Part shown: positions 51,056 through 60,412 of the stretch, piece after piece
Layout of the letters: each line of letters opens with the position of its first letter
Numbering within the stretch: position 1 is the first letter of the stretch
Assembly (NCBI GenBank): GCA_046292465.1
Contig: JBKBRB010000002.1
Coordinates: 124,001 to 188,000, forward strand
Direction of reading: 5' to 3'
Source: JANWWM01 sp046292465
Lineage (GTDB): Bacteria; Bacteroidota; Chlorobiia; Chlorobiales; Thermochlorobacteraceae
DNA: 64,000 nucleotides
Made by a program: the position numbers and the translations under genes
The notes under the pieces: generated by a model
Database searches by the model: none
What the model saw: only the letters and a program-made list of their open reading frames with translations
What the model was told of the DNA's origin: nothing

Positions 51056-54000
51056 CTACCGTAGCATTAAGCCCAAAATCTCTCTCACGGCTTGAATGGC
51101 GCGCATTGGCGAATCTTTGTAATTGTGTTCAAAGGTGATGTCGAGTTTCAATCGCTTTTCATTTTTGAAGATGGGCTGATACTTTTTCATTTCGTTGGAT
51201 TGAATCGCATCGAGCACTTTGCCAAAAATTTCGCTTTGATAGTATTCTCTATTGACATCGCCGTCGGGGAAAATGAAGACGCATTTTTTTTCAGCGATTT
51301 CGATTCGCGAGAGCGAAAGCCGCGTTGCCTCAACACGCAACGTGCTAACGGCAAGCAAGTTTTTGACATCGTCAGGCAGTTTTCCAAATCGGTCTTCGAG
51401 TTCGTTCTTGAATTGTTCAATCTCTTCGTGTGTAGTGGCTTTGGAAAGCTTTTCGTAGAGCGCGAAGCGTTCCGACGCCGATTCAACATAAAAACTCGGA
51501 ATGAGCGCGTTGAAGAAAAAGGTAACTTCGCACGGCTTCTCTGCCGATTCTTTCCGCTTCTCTGCTTCTTTGAAGAGGTTTTGAAACTCCGTTGATTTGA
51601 TTTCAGCGACGGCTTCCTCGAGAATTTTTTGATACAAATCGAATCCCAAATCAAAGACGAATCCTGATTGTTCTGCGCCGAGCAAATTGCCTGCACCGCG
51701 AATGTCCAAATCTCTCAGCGCGACGTTGAAGCCCGAACCGAGTTCGGTAAATTCTTCAATGGCGGCAAGGCGTTGGAGCGCGTCTTGTGTGAGCGTTGAA
51801 GGCGGCGGCGTGAAGAGGTAGCAATAGGCTTTTCGGTCGCTTCGCCCGACGCGCCCACGCAGTTGATACAAATCCGAAAGTCCGAACATATCGGCGCGGT
51901 TGATGATGATGGTATTGACATTGGAAATATCCAACCCCGATTCAATAATCGTGGTGCATATCAGCACGTTGAGTTCTTTTTGCAGAAAGTCGAGCATCAC
52001 TTGCTCGAGTTCTTTGGTCGGCATTTGTCCGTGTCCGATTCCGATACGCGCTTTTGGCACAAGGCGTTTGACCGTGTCGAGCATATCGCCGAGCGTGTTA
52101 ATGCGATTGTTGAGAATGAAGACTTGCCCGCCGCGCCCTAACTCGCGCAATACGGCTTCTTGAAGCAGGTCTTCGTCATACTCGTGCACGATGGTTTCAA
52201 TCGGCTGTCGATTTTTCGGCGGCGTTGAAATGATAGAAAGGTCGCGCGCGCCCATCATTGAAAATTGCAGGGTGCGCGGAATCGGTGTGGCGGTGAGTAT
52301 GAGCGTATCGACGGTCGGAAATTGCTCGCGCAGTTTTTCTTTTGCCGCAACGCCAAAGTGCTGTTCTTCATCGATGATAAACAAGCCCAAATCTTTGAAC
52401 TGAATATCTTTTGAAATGATGCGATGCGTTCCGATGACGATATCGACTTCGCCCGATTTAATTCGTTCAGCAATTCGTTTGGCTTCTTTTGCAGAAATAA
52501 AACGCGACAGCACTTCAATGCGCACTGGGAAATTCTGGAAGCGCAACTTGAAACTGTTGAAATGTTGGTGCGCAAGAATGGTTGTCGGCACAAGCACGGC
52601 GACTTGCTTTCCTGATTCAACGGCTTTGAAAGCGGCGCGCATGGCGACTTCCGTTTTTCCAAACCCTGCATCGCCGCAGATGAGCCTATCCATTGGCGAA
52701 GGCGACATCATATCGGCTTTGACGGCTTCAATGGCGGCGAGTTGGTCGGGGGTTTCCTCGAAAATAAATGCCGCTTCAAATTCGCGTTGCCAAATGCTAT
52801 CAGGCTTATGTGCGAAGCCTTGCGTGGCTTTGCGCTTGGCGTAAAGTTGAATCAGGTTGCGCGCAATATCTTTGAGCCGCTTCTTGATTTTTTCCTTTTG
52901 CGCGTTCCACTTCTCTGAGCCAAGCCGCGAGAGCACAGGCTTTGCGCCTTCCGCCGAAGAATACTTCGAGAGCAGATGCAAGTTTTGAAGATTGACGTAA
53001 AGACGGTCGCCTTTGTCGTATTGCACCAGCACGGCTTCTTGCTCGGAATTGCCCGCCGAAATGCGTTCCATGCCCATGAACACGCCAATGCCGTAATCTT
53101 CATGCACGATGTAATCGCCAACTTTGAGCGCACGCAATTCGCGCAATGAAATTTGACGACGCTTGCGCTTTTTGTGCCGCTTACGCGAATGAAGTTTTCC
53201 GAAAACATCAGATTCCGTGTAAAGCGAAACGCCTTCAAAAACGAAGCCTTCGTAGAAATTTTCAGCAATCGTGTTAATCACCAACTCTCTTACTTCGCTC
53301 TCTTGCTCGGAATCTCTTTCGGTTTCGGCTTCTAAAAACTCGATAATTTCTTTTGTCTCTTTTTGTGATGTTGAGGCGAAAACTACGCTTCTTCCACGCT
53401 CGGCATCACCGCGAATCGCTTTGCCAAATTCCGAAAAGTTTGAGTTGAATTTTTGTTGGGTGCGCGCGCCGAAATCAATTTCACCTTTTCCGATTTTCTG
53501 AATTTCAAGTTGTCGGAACGCCTCCAATTTCGCCACGATTTCATCTCTTTTGAAAAAGTCAGATTCTTCCACATCAGCACCGTAGTCGAGCGTGTTGTCT
53601 GTAATGACAAGGCTTTGCGAGCGAAGGTAATCCAAGAGCGACTCCGATTCAGACGCCGCTTGTGCCAAATTAGCGACAAGTTCCACTTCTGAAGTTTTCT
53701 CTTTTGAGAGTTGCGACTCGACATCAATAGTGCGAATGGAGTCCACTTCGTCGCCGAAAAATTCAATGCGAATCGCCTCTTTTGCATCAAACGAAAACAC
53801 ATCAACGATAGAACCGCGCACCGCAAAATCGCCCTCTTCCTCGATGAAGTCTTTGCGATTGAATCCGTTTTTGATGAGAAACTCTTCCAAACGTGCGTAA
53901 CCAATCGTTTCGCCTTGTTTGATAGTGAGTTTTCTTGTTTGAGAGACTGTTTTCGGCAAGACTTTTCGGCACAGTTCCGCAGGCGTGCTTAGAATCAATT

Positions 54001-54355
54001 TCTTTTCGTTGGAAAGTAGCGACGAAAGTGCCAGCGAGGTTTCGGCGGTAAAATCAATTAGGGTTTCTTTGCCTAAAAGAATCGGCAGGTCGTTTTCGTA
54101 TCGCTCAATGTCTTCGTCGTTGCAGATGAGTAGCATTGAGGCTTGTTCTTGCTTAAAGACTTCGGCAATTACCAACGACGAGAGCGAGCCTTGCAAGCCT
54201 GAAACGGTTAATTTTCTTGTTTGAAGTTGTAATTTATTGAGAAGTGCAAGCAGTAAGGGAGAGCGTGAAATTTTTGAAATGAAACTCGCGAGCGAAATTT
54301 TTTCGCTCTCAATGCGAAGGGCTTCTGTTGGAGAAGCGGCGTGATTTGGATTCAT
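51056..54355 (-). CDS. mfd: Transcription-repair coupling factor
   Basis: The 1099-residue translocase that removes RNA polymerase stalled at lesions and recruits UvrA. N-terminal UvrB-like region, the RNA polymerase-interaction domain (LKVGDYIVHEDYGIGVFMGM), helicase motifs RLICGDAGFGKTEVAMRAAF (Walker A, about residues 555-575), LFIIDEEQHFGV, LTATPIPRTLQFSM and the TRG segment, then LRGRVGRSDRKAYCYLF and the C-terminal D7 domain (FFFNALIPSFYV). Complete for the family. uvrA lies in the same window but is not in an operon with it. Confidence 0.97.
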   Translation of the reverse strand: MNPNHAASPTEALRIESEKISLASFISKISRSPLLLALLNKLQLQTRKLTVSGLQGSLSSLVIAEVFKQEQASMLLICNDEDIERYENDLPILLGKETLIDFTAETSLALSSLLSNEKKLILSTPAELCRKVLPKTVSQTRKLTIKQGETIGYARLEEFLIKNGFNRKDFIEEEGDFAVRGSIVDVFSFDAKEAIRIEFFGDEVDSIRTIDVESQLSKEKTSEVELVANLAQAASESESLLDYLRSQSLVITDNTLDYGADVEESDFFKRDEIVAKLEAFRQLEIQKIGKGEIDFGARTQQKFNSNFSEFGKAIRGDAERGRSVVFASTSQKETKEIIEFLEAETERDSEQESEVRELVINTIAENFYEGFVFEGVSLYTESDVFGKLHSRKRHKKRKRRQISLRELRALKVGDYIVHEDYGIGVFMGMERISAGNSEQEAVLVQYDKGDRLYVNLQNLHLLSKYSSAEGAKPVLSRLGSEKWNAQKEKIKKRLKDIARNLIQLYAKRKATQGFAHKPDSIWQREFEAAFIFEETPDQLAAIEAVKADMMSPSPMDRLICGDAGFGKTEVAMRAAFKAVESGKQVAVLVPTTILAHQHFNSFKLRFQNFPVRIEVLSRFISAKEAKRIAERIKSGEVDIVIGTHRIISKDIQFKDLGLFIIDEEQHFGVAAKEKLREQFPTVDTLILTATPIPRTLQFSMMGARDLSIISTPPKNRQPIETIVHEYDEDLLQEAVLRELGRGGQVFILNNRINTLGDMLDTVKRLVPKARIGIGHGQMPTKELEQVMLDFLQKELNVLICTTIIESGLDISNVNTIIINRADMFGLSDLYQLRGRVGRSDRKAYCYLFTPPPSTLTQDALQRLAAIEEFTELGSGFNVALRDLDIRGAGNLLGAEQSGFVFDLGFDLYQKILEEAVAEIKSTEFQNLFKEAEKRKESAEKPCEVTFFFNALIPSFYVESASERFALYEKLSKATTHEEIEQFKNELEDRFGKLPDDVKNLLAVSTLRVEATRLSLSRIEIAEKKCVFIFPDGDVNREYYQSEIFGKVLDAIQSNEMKKYQPIFKNEKRLKLDITFEHNYKDSPMRAIQAVREILGLMLR

Positions 54356-54597
54356 TCGTTGGTTTGTTCAAATTGAATCGTGCATCAAATTGAATTGTGC
54401 AATTATACAGATTTGCGTTGAAAGACGTTCCTTTGCTTTTGCGATTGCTTACGAGTTGCGTTTGCCTAAAAAAAGGCTAAATCGTCCGAATGAAACGCGC
54501 TTGAAGTTTGAAAACCTTTTTGTGCGGCGTAACTTTGAATGAAGCAGTTTAGACATACCATCACACTTAACGGCTGTTCAAAAAGGAGATTTGAATT

Positions 54598-54990
54598 ATG
54601 GCAGAGCCAAAGAAACTTTCCCCGATGATGCAAAAGAAATTGGCAGAGCAGCAAGCCAAAGGTGCAACGTCCGAAGCCAAAGCGGATACGCCTGCTGAAA
54701 CGCCTGCCGCTGCACCGAAACCTGCGCCCGAGGCTGCAGCACAACCCGCAACGGCGGTTGCTAAGCCTGCGCCAAAAGTTGAAGGTGCATCAACCATGCC
54801 CAAAATGACCACCGGCAAACTGGAAAAAAATCCAAACGGAGAACGCTACGGCTACGGCGATGGACTTGCGTCCACATTTGGCACGCCGCCCGCCATCGAC
54901 GACGCTTACGACGCCGTGCGCATCGTCTCGAAAATTCCTGCAACGATCTTAGACGGCGTGATTACCTTCTTCAAGAAAGTAACGAGCTAA
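54598..54990 (+). CDS. Small Ala/Pro-rich protein, unknown
   Basis: A 130-residue protein: a basic start (MAEPKKLSPMMQKKLAEQQA), an Ala/Pro/Lys linker (ETPAAAPKPAPEAAAQPA), and a C-terminal part with PNGERYGYGDGLASTFG and a helix IPATILDGVITFFKKV. It has a strong ribosome site (AAAGGAG) and its own terminator, so it is a real, possibly well-expressed single gene. The composition recalls small linker proteins, but no family is recognised. Confidence 0.75.
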   Translation: MAEPKKLSPMMQKKLAEQQAKGATSEAKADTPAETPAAAPKPAPEAAAQPATAVAKPAPKVEGASTMPKMTTGKLEKNPNGERYGYGDGLASTFGTPPAIDDAYDAVRIVSKIPATILDGVITFFKKVTS

Positions 54991-54996
54991 TTGAGC

Positions 54997-55032
54997 AACG
55001 CTGACGCTCCAAACAAGCGTTCAGCGTTTTTT
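54997..55032 (+). terminator. Rho-independent terminator
   Basis: AACGCTGACGCT (54997-55008) pairs with AGCG-T-TCAGCGTT (55016-55028) around a 7-base loop, followed by TTTT. It ends the Ala/Pro-rich gene and touches the end of the glycosyltransferase pseudogene on the other strand. Confidence 0.88.
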
Positions 55033-55659
55033 ATGCGCGGATACACTTCCAAATCGCACGAAGCACACTGAAAGTGTCGTGCCACCGAATTTTTTTCCTT
55101 CCTTAAAACTTCGAGCACGATACTCGATTTCCACTTCTGCAATTTTCATATCCTTTTCACAGGCGGCGATGTCGGAAAATCGCAATCCCGAAAATTGAAA
55201 AGAAATGTGAGCAGGCGATTTGCCAGCGTGTTGAAAAAGTATGCGCCGCTTTGTTCCTCGCGTTGAGTTTGTTTGAAGCAGAGAGCCGAAGACATGTCGG
55301 CTTGGTTGTTCAAAATTGGGGCAAGCATTTTGCCGTAATCGCTCGGCGCGTATTCAAGGTCGGCGTCTTGAATCAGTACAATTTCTTCCTGACGCGAAAC
55401 GCAATTTCTCGCGCACGGCTCGCCCTTTGCCTTGATTGGTTGAATGCTTGTGCAGATGTTGGATTTTGTGGTCGCGTAGCAATTCAAGCGCAATGTCGGC
55501 GGTGCTATCGGTTGAGGTATTATCAATCACGATGAGTTCTTTTTCAAGTGGAAGGGCAACATGGTGAATGCGCTCGATGAGCCGCGCTATCGTTTTGGCT
55601 TCGTTATAGGCGGGAATGATAACGCCGAGTTTCACAATTTCGCCATCAATTATGACCAA
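55031..55659 (-). pseudogene. Family 2 glycosyltransferase (DPM1-like), disrupted
   Basis: The remnant of a dolichyl-phosphate-mannose-synthase-like GT2 gene. First frame: LGVIIPAYNEAKTIARLIER, ELIVIDNTSTDSTADIA, NQGKGRAVREKLRFASG. The product then jumps frame near 55395 to EEIVLIQDADLEYAPSDYGK and LANRLLTFLFN. A deletion removes the next part, a third frame gives RFSDIAACEKDMKIAEVEIE, and at an A7 run (about 55092) another shift is needed for KIRWHDTFSVLRAIWKCIRA and the stop. At least three lesions are needed, so this is decay and not one sequencing error. Confidence 0.85.
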
Positions 55660-55798
55660 CCATTTTTAAGTTTGTGAAATATACCTTCTTCTTTCGGGCT
55701 ACGGTCGGGCTTTGTGATTCGGCGCAAATGCGTATTTTAATTTTACTTTACACATCTCACCAATTGTTTAAAACCAATTTGTTTAACATTTTTAACCA

Positions 55799-58339
55799 AT
55801 GTCTGACTTCAAAGATTCAGGGATTCGCAAAGCAATTTTAATGGCAGGAGGATTCGGAACGCGCCTGCGCCCACTCACCATCAACATTCCCAAGCCGCTC
55901 GTTCCGATGATGAATCGCCCCATGATGCATCACATCGCCAACCTGCTCAAAAATTATGGCGTTAAAGAAATCACCTCGCTTCTTTACTATCAACCCGAAC
56001 ATATTCGCAACTACTTCGGCGACGGCAAGAAGTTCGGCTTCAAGATGAACTACATTCAAGCCGATGCCGATTACGGCACAGCAGGTAGCGTGCGCAACGC
56101 ATATGACTTCATCGATGGTCGCTTTATCGTCATTAGCGGCGATGTGCTCACCGATTTCGACCTTGCCAAAGCCGTCGCCTATCATCAAGAGCGTGGCGCA
56201 AAAGCCACGATGGTGCTCACGCGCGTCAAGAATCCGCTTCAGTTTGGCGTTGTCATTACGGACAAAGATGGCAAGGTTACACGCTTTCTCGAGAAACCTT
56301 CGTGGGGCGAAGTCTTCAGCGACACGATTAACACCGGCATCTACATTTTAGAGCGTGAGGTGATGGATTTGATTCCCTATCGCGAAGATTACGATTTCTC
56401 AAAAGACTTATTCCCGAAAATGCTTCGCGAAAACTTAGGGCTTTACGGCTACATCGCCGATGGCTATTGGCGCGATGTTGGCACGCTTGCCGAGTATCAA
56501 GAGGCGCACTTGGATTGCTTGCACGGGCGCGTTGCGATTGATTTTTATGAAGGCTATGAAAAATTGGCGACGGGAATTTATGCACATAAATCCGCCAAAG
56601 TTGACCTTGCCAAGTGCAAACTCTCGGGCACCGTTTTGATTGGCAAGAATTGCAAAATTGGCGATGGCGTTGTGCTTCATAATTCCGTTGTGGGCGACAA
56701 TGTTCACATTGGCGACGGCACTCGTCTTGATAAGACGGTTATATGGGAAAACACACGCATCGGCGAAGGGTGTAAAATTACGCTCGCCGTCATTTGCGCC
56801 AACGTCAAAATCGGCGACGAAGTTAAAATTGAAGAGCAAGTCTTTATTGCCGATAAATGCACGGTTGGCAACGGCGCATCGATTCGCTCCAACATTAAAA
56901 TCTGGCCTGAAAAAGACATTGAATCCGGCGCAATTCTCACGCAAAGTTTGATTTGGGAATCGCGTTGGTCGCGCGAACTTTTTGCTGGCTCGCGCATCAC
57001 GGGTTTAGCTAATATCGAAATCAACCCTGAATTTGCCGCCAAACTTGGCGCGGCTTACGGCACGATTCTTCCCGAAGGCTCGAGCGTAACGGTCAGCCGT
57101 GATGTCGATAAGGTTTCGCGCATGATTAACCGCGCGATGATTTCAGGCTTGCTTTCCGCCGGCGTTACAGTCAATGATTTGCAAGCCACCCCGATTCCGA
57201 TTGCACGACATCGCCTTAAAAACGGCACGGAAATGGGTGGCGTGCATGTGCGCAAGTCGCCGTTCGATAAACGCCTGTGCGACATCATCTTTTTTGACAA
57301 AGGCGGACAAGACCTTTCCGTCGCCAAATCCAAGAGCGTCGAGCGTACTTTTTTCGGAGAAGATTACCGCAGAGCCAATTACGAGAACGTCGGCAATCTC
57401 AACTTTCCCGAACGCACGCTTGAAAGTTACACTGACGCCTTTCTCAACAACATCGATGCCGAAGCGATTCGCAAAGCACGACTTCGCGTCGCGATTGATT
57501 ACTCCAACGGCGCGGCGGCGACGCTCTTCCCAAGCATTATCGGCAGTCTGGGGCTCGACATCATCTCGCTGAATGCGTATTTGGATTCATCGAAGTTCAC
57601 TCGAAGTGCGGAAGAATTTTTCGAAGCCGCCGATAAACTCTCGGGCGTGGTTTTGCAACTTGGCTACGATATTGGCTTTATGCTTGACGGCGGCGCAGAG
57701 CGCATTTTTGTTGTCGATGAGCGCGGCAAATTTTTGGAGCATCAGCGATTGCTCACGCTCGTAACACTGCTCTATCTCGAAACGCACCCTGAAACGAAGA
57801 AAATCGCCGTTCCCATCACGGCGTCGCAACAAGTTGATGACATTTGCCGCGAGCGCAATGTGAGCGTGGTTCGCACAGGCGATAATCACTTGGATTTAAT
57901 GCGCGTGGTGCTTTCCGACCCGGAAATCGCCTTTGTTGGCGGCACGAAGGGCGGATTTATTTTCCCGAAATTCCTCTTCGCCGTCGATGGCATGTTCTCA
58001 GCAGTCAAAATCATGGAGTTAATGGCAAAGTCCAAGTTGCGCATTGCTGAACTTGATGCCCGCTATCCTGAACGCTATTTCATTGTCAAGCGCAACGTGG
58101 CTTGCCCGCGCGACTTGAAAGGCAAAATGATGCGCAAAATTATGGAAGATACAGCGGGTAACTATCGCGTTTTGATTGACGGCGTGAAAATTATCTACGA
58201 CAACGAAACCTCGCTCTTGCTCTTGCCCGACCGCGAGCGAGATATTTTCCACATCAACGCCGAATCGCGCTCGAAAAGCCGCGCCACGCGCCTTGTCTCG
58301 GAGTATGAAAAAAAATTAACGGAATGGATTGCCGAGTAA
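55799..58339 (+). CDS. Nucleotidyltransferase/phosphohexomutase fusion
   Basis: An 846-residue two-domain enzyme. Residues 1-240 form a sugar-1-phosphate nucleotidyltransferase: AILMAGGFGTRLRPLTINIP (nucleotide loop), VISGDVLTDFDLA (metal Asp), FLEKPSWGE, INTGIYILE. Residues 250-370 are left-handed beta-helix hexapeptides (TVLIGKNCKIGDGVVLHNSV). The last 450 residues follow the phosphomannomutase fold but with altered sites: GGVHVRKSP where the family has ITASHNP, and MLDGGAERIF where it has DPDADR. The first half probably makes GDP-mannose or a related NDP-sugar; the mutase half may be inactive or regulatory. Confidence 0.88.
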   Translation: MSDFKDSGIRKAILMAGGFGTRLRPLTINIPKPLVPMMNRPMMHHIANLLKNYGVKEITSLLYYQPEHIRNYFGDGKKFGFKMNYIQADADYGTAGSVRNAYDFIDGRFIVISGDVLTDFDLAKAVAYHQERGAKATMVLTRVKNPLQFGVVITDKDGKVTRFLEKPSWGEVFSDTINTGIYILEREVMDLIPYREDYDFSKDLFPKMLRENLGLYGYIADGYWRDVGTLAEYQEAHLDCLHGRVAIDFYEGYEKLATGIYAHKSAKVDLAKCKLSGTVLIGKNCKIGDGVVLHNSVVGDNVHIGDGTRLDKTVIWENTRIGEGCKITLAVICANVKIGDEVKIEEQVFIADKCTVGNGASIRSNIKIWPEKDIESGAILTQSLIWESRWSRELFAGSRITGLANIEINPEFAAKLGAAYGTILPEGSSVTVSRDVDKVSRMINRAMISGLLSAGVTVNDLQATPIPIARHRLKNGTEMGGVHVRKSPFDKRLCDIIFFDKGGQDLSVAKSKSVERTFFGEDYRRANYENVGNLNFPERTLESYTDAFLNNIDAEAIRKARLRVAIDYSNGAAATLFPSIIGSLGLDIISLNAYLDSSKFTRSAEEFFEAADKLSGVVLQLGYDIGFMLDGGAERIFVVDERGKFLEHQRLLTLVTLLYLETHPETKKIAVPITASQQVDDICRERNVSVVRTGDNHLDLMRVVLSDPEIAFVGGTKGGFIFPKFLFAVDGMFSAVKIMELMAKSKLRIAELDARYPERYFIVKRNVACPRDLKGKMMRKIMEDTAGNYRVLIDGVKIIYDNETSLLLLPDRERDIFHINAESRSKSRATRLVSEYEKKLTEWIAE

Positions 58340-58423
58340 CCGTTGTGGCGCGATTGCGCCCTTTGACGCCAAAGCGCGTTTCGTAACTTCAATTCAATTT
58401 GAACGGCTTCAATTTCAACGGCA

Positions 58424-59149
58424 ATGCGCCTCACTTTTTTCTTGCTATTGACTTTGCTTTTTTCGAGCGTTTCGCTTTTTGCTCAACCAGGTTCAGAGCA
58501 ACATCCTGTGGTTACTGAGCCTTTTCGTTCTTCGCTTCAAGCCTCTGTTCAGCCGAAGTCGGCTCTTGTTGGTGCGGCTCTTTCGCTTTTACTTCCGGGA
58601 ATGGGCGAAGTTTATGCAGGCAATTTCCAGTCGGGGCGATACTTTCTCGGTGCAGAGATTGCAATGCTCTTAGGCATTGGCACACAGTATGTTCGCGGCT
58701 CGAGTTTTGAGTCCGACTACAAAGTTTTAGCACGCACTAACGCTGGCGTTTCGGGGGATAAGGACGAACAATTTTGGCGCGATATTTCCTCGTTCAGCAG
58801 TATTGACGACTTCAACGCCGACCGCCTGCGCAACCGCGACTTCGGACGGCTCTACAACCCACAAACGCACTTCTGGCAATGGAACAGCGAAGTCGACCGT
58901 AGGCAATTTCGCGATTTAAGAATCCAAAGCGATAAAGCCTATCAATCCATTTACTACTTCTTTGCCGCCATGGGCATTAACCGCGTGTTAAGCATGATCA
59001 ACGCTGTGCGCGGTATTAACGCCTTCAACGAAACGCACGGCTTTTCCAACGACGATGGTCTTGGAACATCGCTCTATTTTCTCCCCGAGCACCGCACCGT
59101 TTCCCCGATTCCTGACGGCATACGCGCCGAGTTTCGAGTCGGATTTTAG
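58424..59149 (+). CDS. DUF5683-like exported membrane protein
   Basis: A 241-residue protein with a signal peptide (LLLTLLFSSVSLFAQ), then PKSALVGAALSLLLPGMGEVYAGNF (shown here in part: LSLLLPGMGEVYAGNFQSG), the P-x-x-A-x-x-S-x-x-x-PG-G-x-Y-G motif of DUF5683/TM2-like Bacteroidetes proteins, a helix LGAEIAMLLGIGTQ, a soluble segment with FWRDISSFSSIDDFNADRLR, and a final helix region YYFFAAMGINRVLSMINA. Function unknown; likely in the envelope. It follows the fusion gene by 84 bases. Confidence 0.75.
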   Translation: MRLTFFLLLTLLFSSVSLFAQPGSEQHPVVTEPFRSSLQASVQPKSALVGAALSLLLPGMGEVYAGNFQSGRYFLGAEIAMLLGIGTQYVRGSSFESDYKVLARTNAGVSGDKDEQFWRDISSFSSIDDFNADRLRNRDFGRLYNPQTHFWQWNSEVDRRQFRDLRIQSDKAYQSIYYFFAAMGINRVLSMINAVRGINAFNETHGFSNDDGLGTSLYFLPEHRTVSPIPDGIRAEFRVGF

Positions 59150-59219
59150 GCGAAATTGGCTCAAAATCGCCAACCGACCTAAAATTTTTGACTCGGTCGC
59201 GCAAAAATGTGCTTAGTAT

Positions 59220-59252
59220 TTTGGAAATATCGTGCTTAGATTGCTATCTTTG
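59220..59252 (+). promoter_or_regulatory. Bacteroidetes-type sigma promoter
   Basis: TTTG (59220-59223), a 21-base spacer and TATCTTTG (59245-59252) match the -33/-7 form TTTG-N19-21-TAnnTTTG of the primary sigma factor in Bacteroidetes. Transcription would start near 59258, about 350 bases before the response regulator gene. Confidence 0.7.
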
Positions 59253-59257
59253 CGTTC

Positions 59258-59607
59258 GTCAAAGCGCAATGCTAACGCGCTTCGCCAAAACAGAATCGGC
59301 ATTAACACTGAAATGCGTCTATTTTCCAGTCAGCAAAGTAGCGCATTGGCTCTCCAGTCAGCAGAGCTCAAAAGACCGGTGTTTAACACTATCATCTCGC
59401 ATTACTCGCATTAAAGAGTTTTCAAGCAAACTTCACAGAATTAGGGATAGTTGTGCCAAGTTGTTGGGTTTGAATCGATTAAGTCGCAGGTCAGGCATAA
59501 GCCAAAAAACGGTAACGATGCGCGAGTTGAGAAGTTTATGTTCTTTTGGTTGCACGAAAACATTGAATTCAAAACTGTAACACCACTACAACCAAATTCT
59601 ACTCTAT
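59258..59607 (+). other. Long transcribed-looking leader with no clear gene
   Basis: Between the promoter and the response regulator start there are about 350 bases. An open frame 59188-59580 exists but begins upstream of the promoter and its Ser/Arg/Leu-rich product resembles nothing. A near repeat is visible: CCAGTCAGCAAAG and CCAGTCAGCAGAG (about 59330-59370). It could be a regulatory leader or a small RNA; RNase P, tmRNA, SRP and 6S hallmarks were not found. Confidence 0.4.
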
Positions 59608-60315
59608 ATGCAGAATGCTAAAGCAAAAACGATTCTTATTGGCGATGACGATTTTCAGTATGTGAATTGGCTTCGCACAACGCTCGAAAAAGAAGGATAC
59701 AGCGTTGTTTGGGCGCAAAATGCGTCGGAAGTTATGTCCAAAATCAGCACGAAACCGACTGCCGTTATTGTCGATTTTATGCGTGGGCAATCCGTCGGTC
59801 TCGACCTCTGCCGCGAACTTCGCAACCTCCCTGAGTTCAAACATCTTCCTATCATCATGCTGACACGCAAACGCGAAGATTCCGACGAAGCGATGGGTTT
59901 GGAAGTCGGTGCTGATGATTACATTCATAAATCTGTGAGCAATCGTGTGCTATCGGCGCGTCTTCGCAATGTCCTCAAACGCAGCCATGCTCTTGAATCG
60001 GACAATGTCGAAGAAACCGCCTCTGAAATAACACTCGGCGATCTTGTCATCAATCGGCAAATCCATACCGTTTTGCTGAAAGGCAAAGAAGTTTTCTTGC
60101 CCCGCAAAGAGTTTGAACTCTTGTGGCTTCTTGCTGCCAACAAAGGCAAAGTGTTTTCACGCGAAATTTTGCTTCGCCGCGTTTGGGGCGAAGGCGTGTA
60201 TGTAACCGACCGCACTGTCGATGTTCATATCTGCAAAATTCGTCAGCGGCTCGGTGAGTTCGGGCAAGAAAATTTGGAAACCATCAAAGGCGTTGGCTAC
60301 CGAATTAAAGCCTAA
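59608..60315 (+). CDS. OmpR/PhoB-family response regulator (orphan)
   Basis: A 235-residue two-domain regulator. Receiver: acidic pair IGDDDF (residues 11-16), phospho-acceptor D56 in AVIVDF, switch Thr in IIMLTRKRE and Lys in DDYIHKSVSN. DNA-binding domain: EITLGDLVINRQIHTVLLKG, PRKEFELLWLLAANKGKVFS, GVYVTDRTVDVHICKIRQRL and the end IKGVGYRIKA. All needed residues for phosphorylation are present. No histidine kinase lies next to it, so its kinase is encoded elsewhere. Confidence 0.93.
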   Translation: MQNAKAKTILIGDDDFQYVNWLRTTLEKEGYSVVWAQNASEVMSKISTKPTAVIVDFMRGQSVGLDLCRELRNLPEFKHLPIIMLTRKREDSDEAMGLEVGADDYIHKSVSNRVLSARLRNVLKRSHALESDNVEETASEITLGDLVINRQIHTVLLKGKEVFLPRKEFELLWLLAANKGKVFSREILLRRVWGEGVYVTDRTVDVHICKIRQRLGEFGQENLETIKGVGYRIKA

Positions 60316-60412
60316 TGCCTGCTGCGCTTTTTTTCCTGCAAGCGACTCTTACAGACGACGTGAATCTTCACAGGTTCTCGTCGTCTTTTAATTTCAACAG
60401 ATTGAATTTGGA

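Noticed and set aside
54598..54990. Ala/Pro-rich protein as a reaction-centre subunit (PscB-like start MAEP)
   Set aside because: Only composition is shared; there are no cysteines and no ferredoxin motifs.
59188..59580. 130-residue open frame before the response regulator
   Set aside because: It starts upstream of the likely promoter, its composition is unlike neighbouring proteins and no domain is visible.
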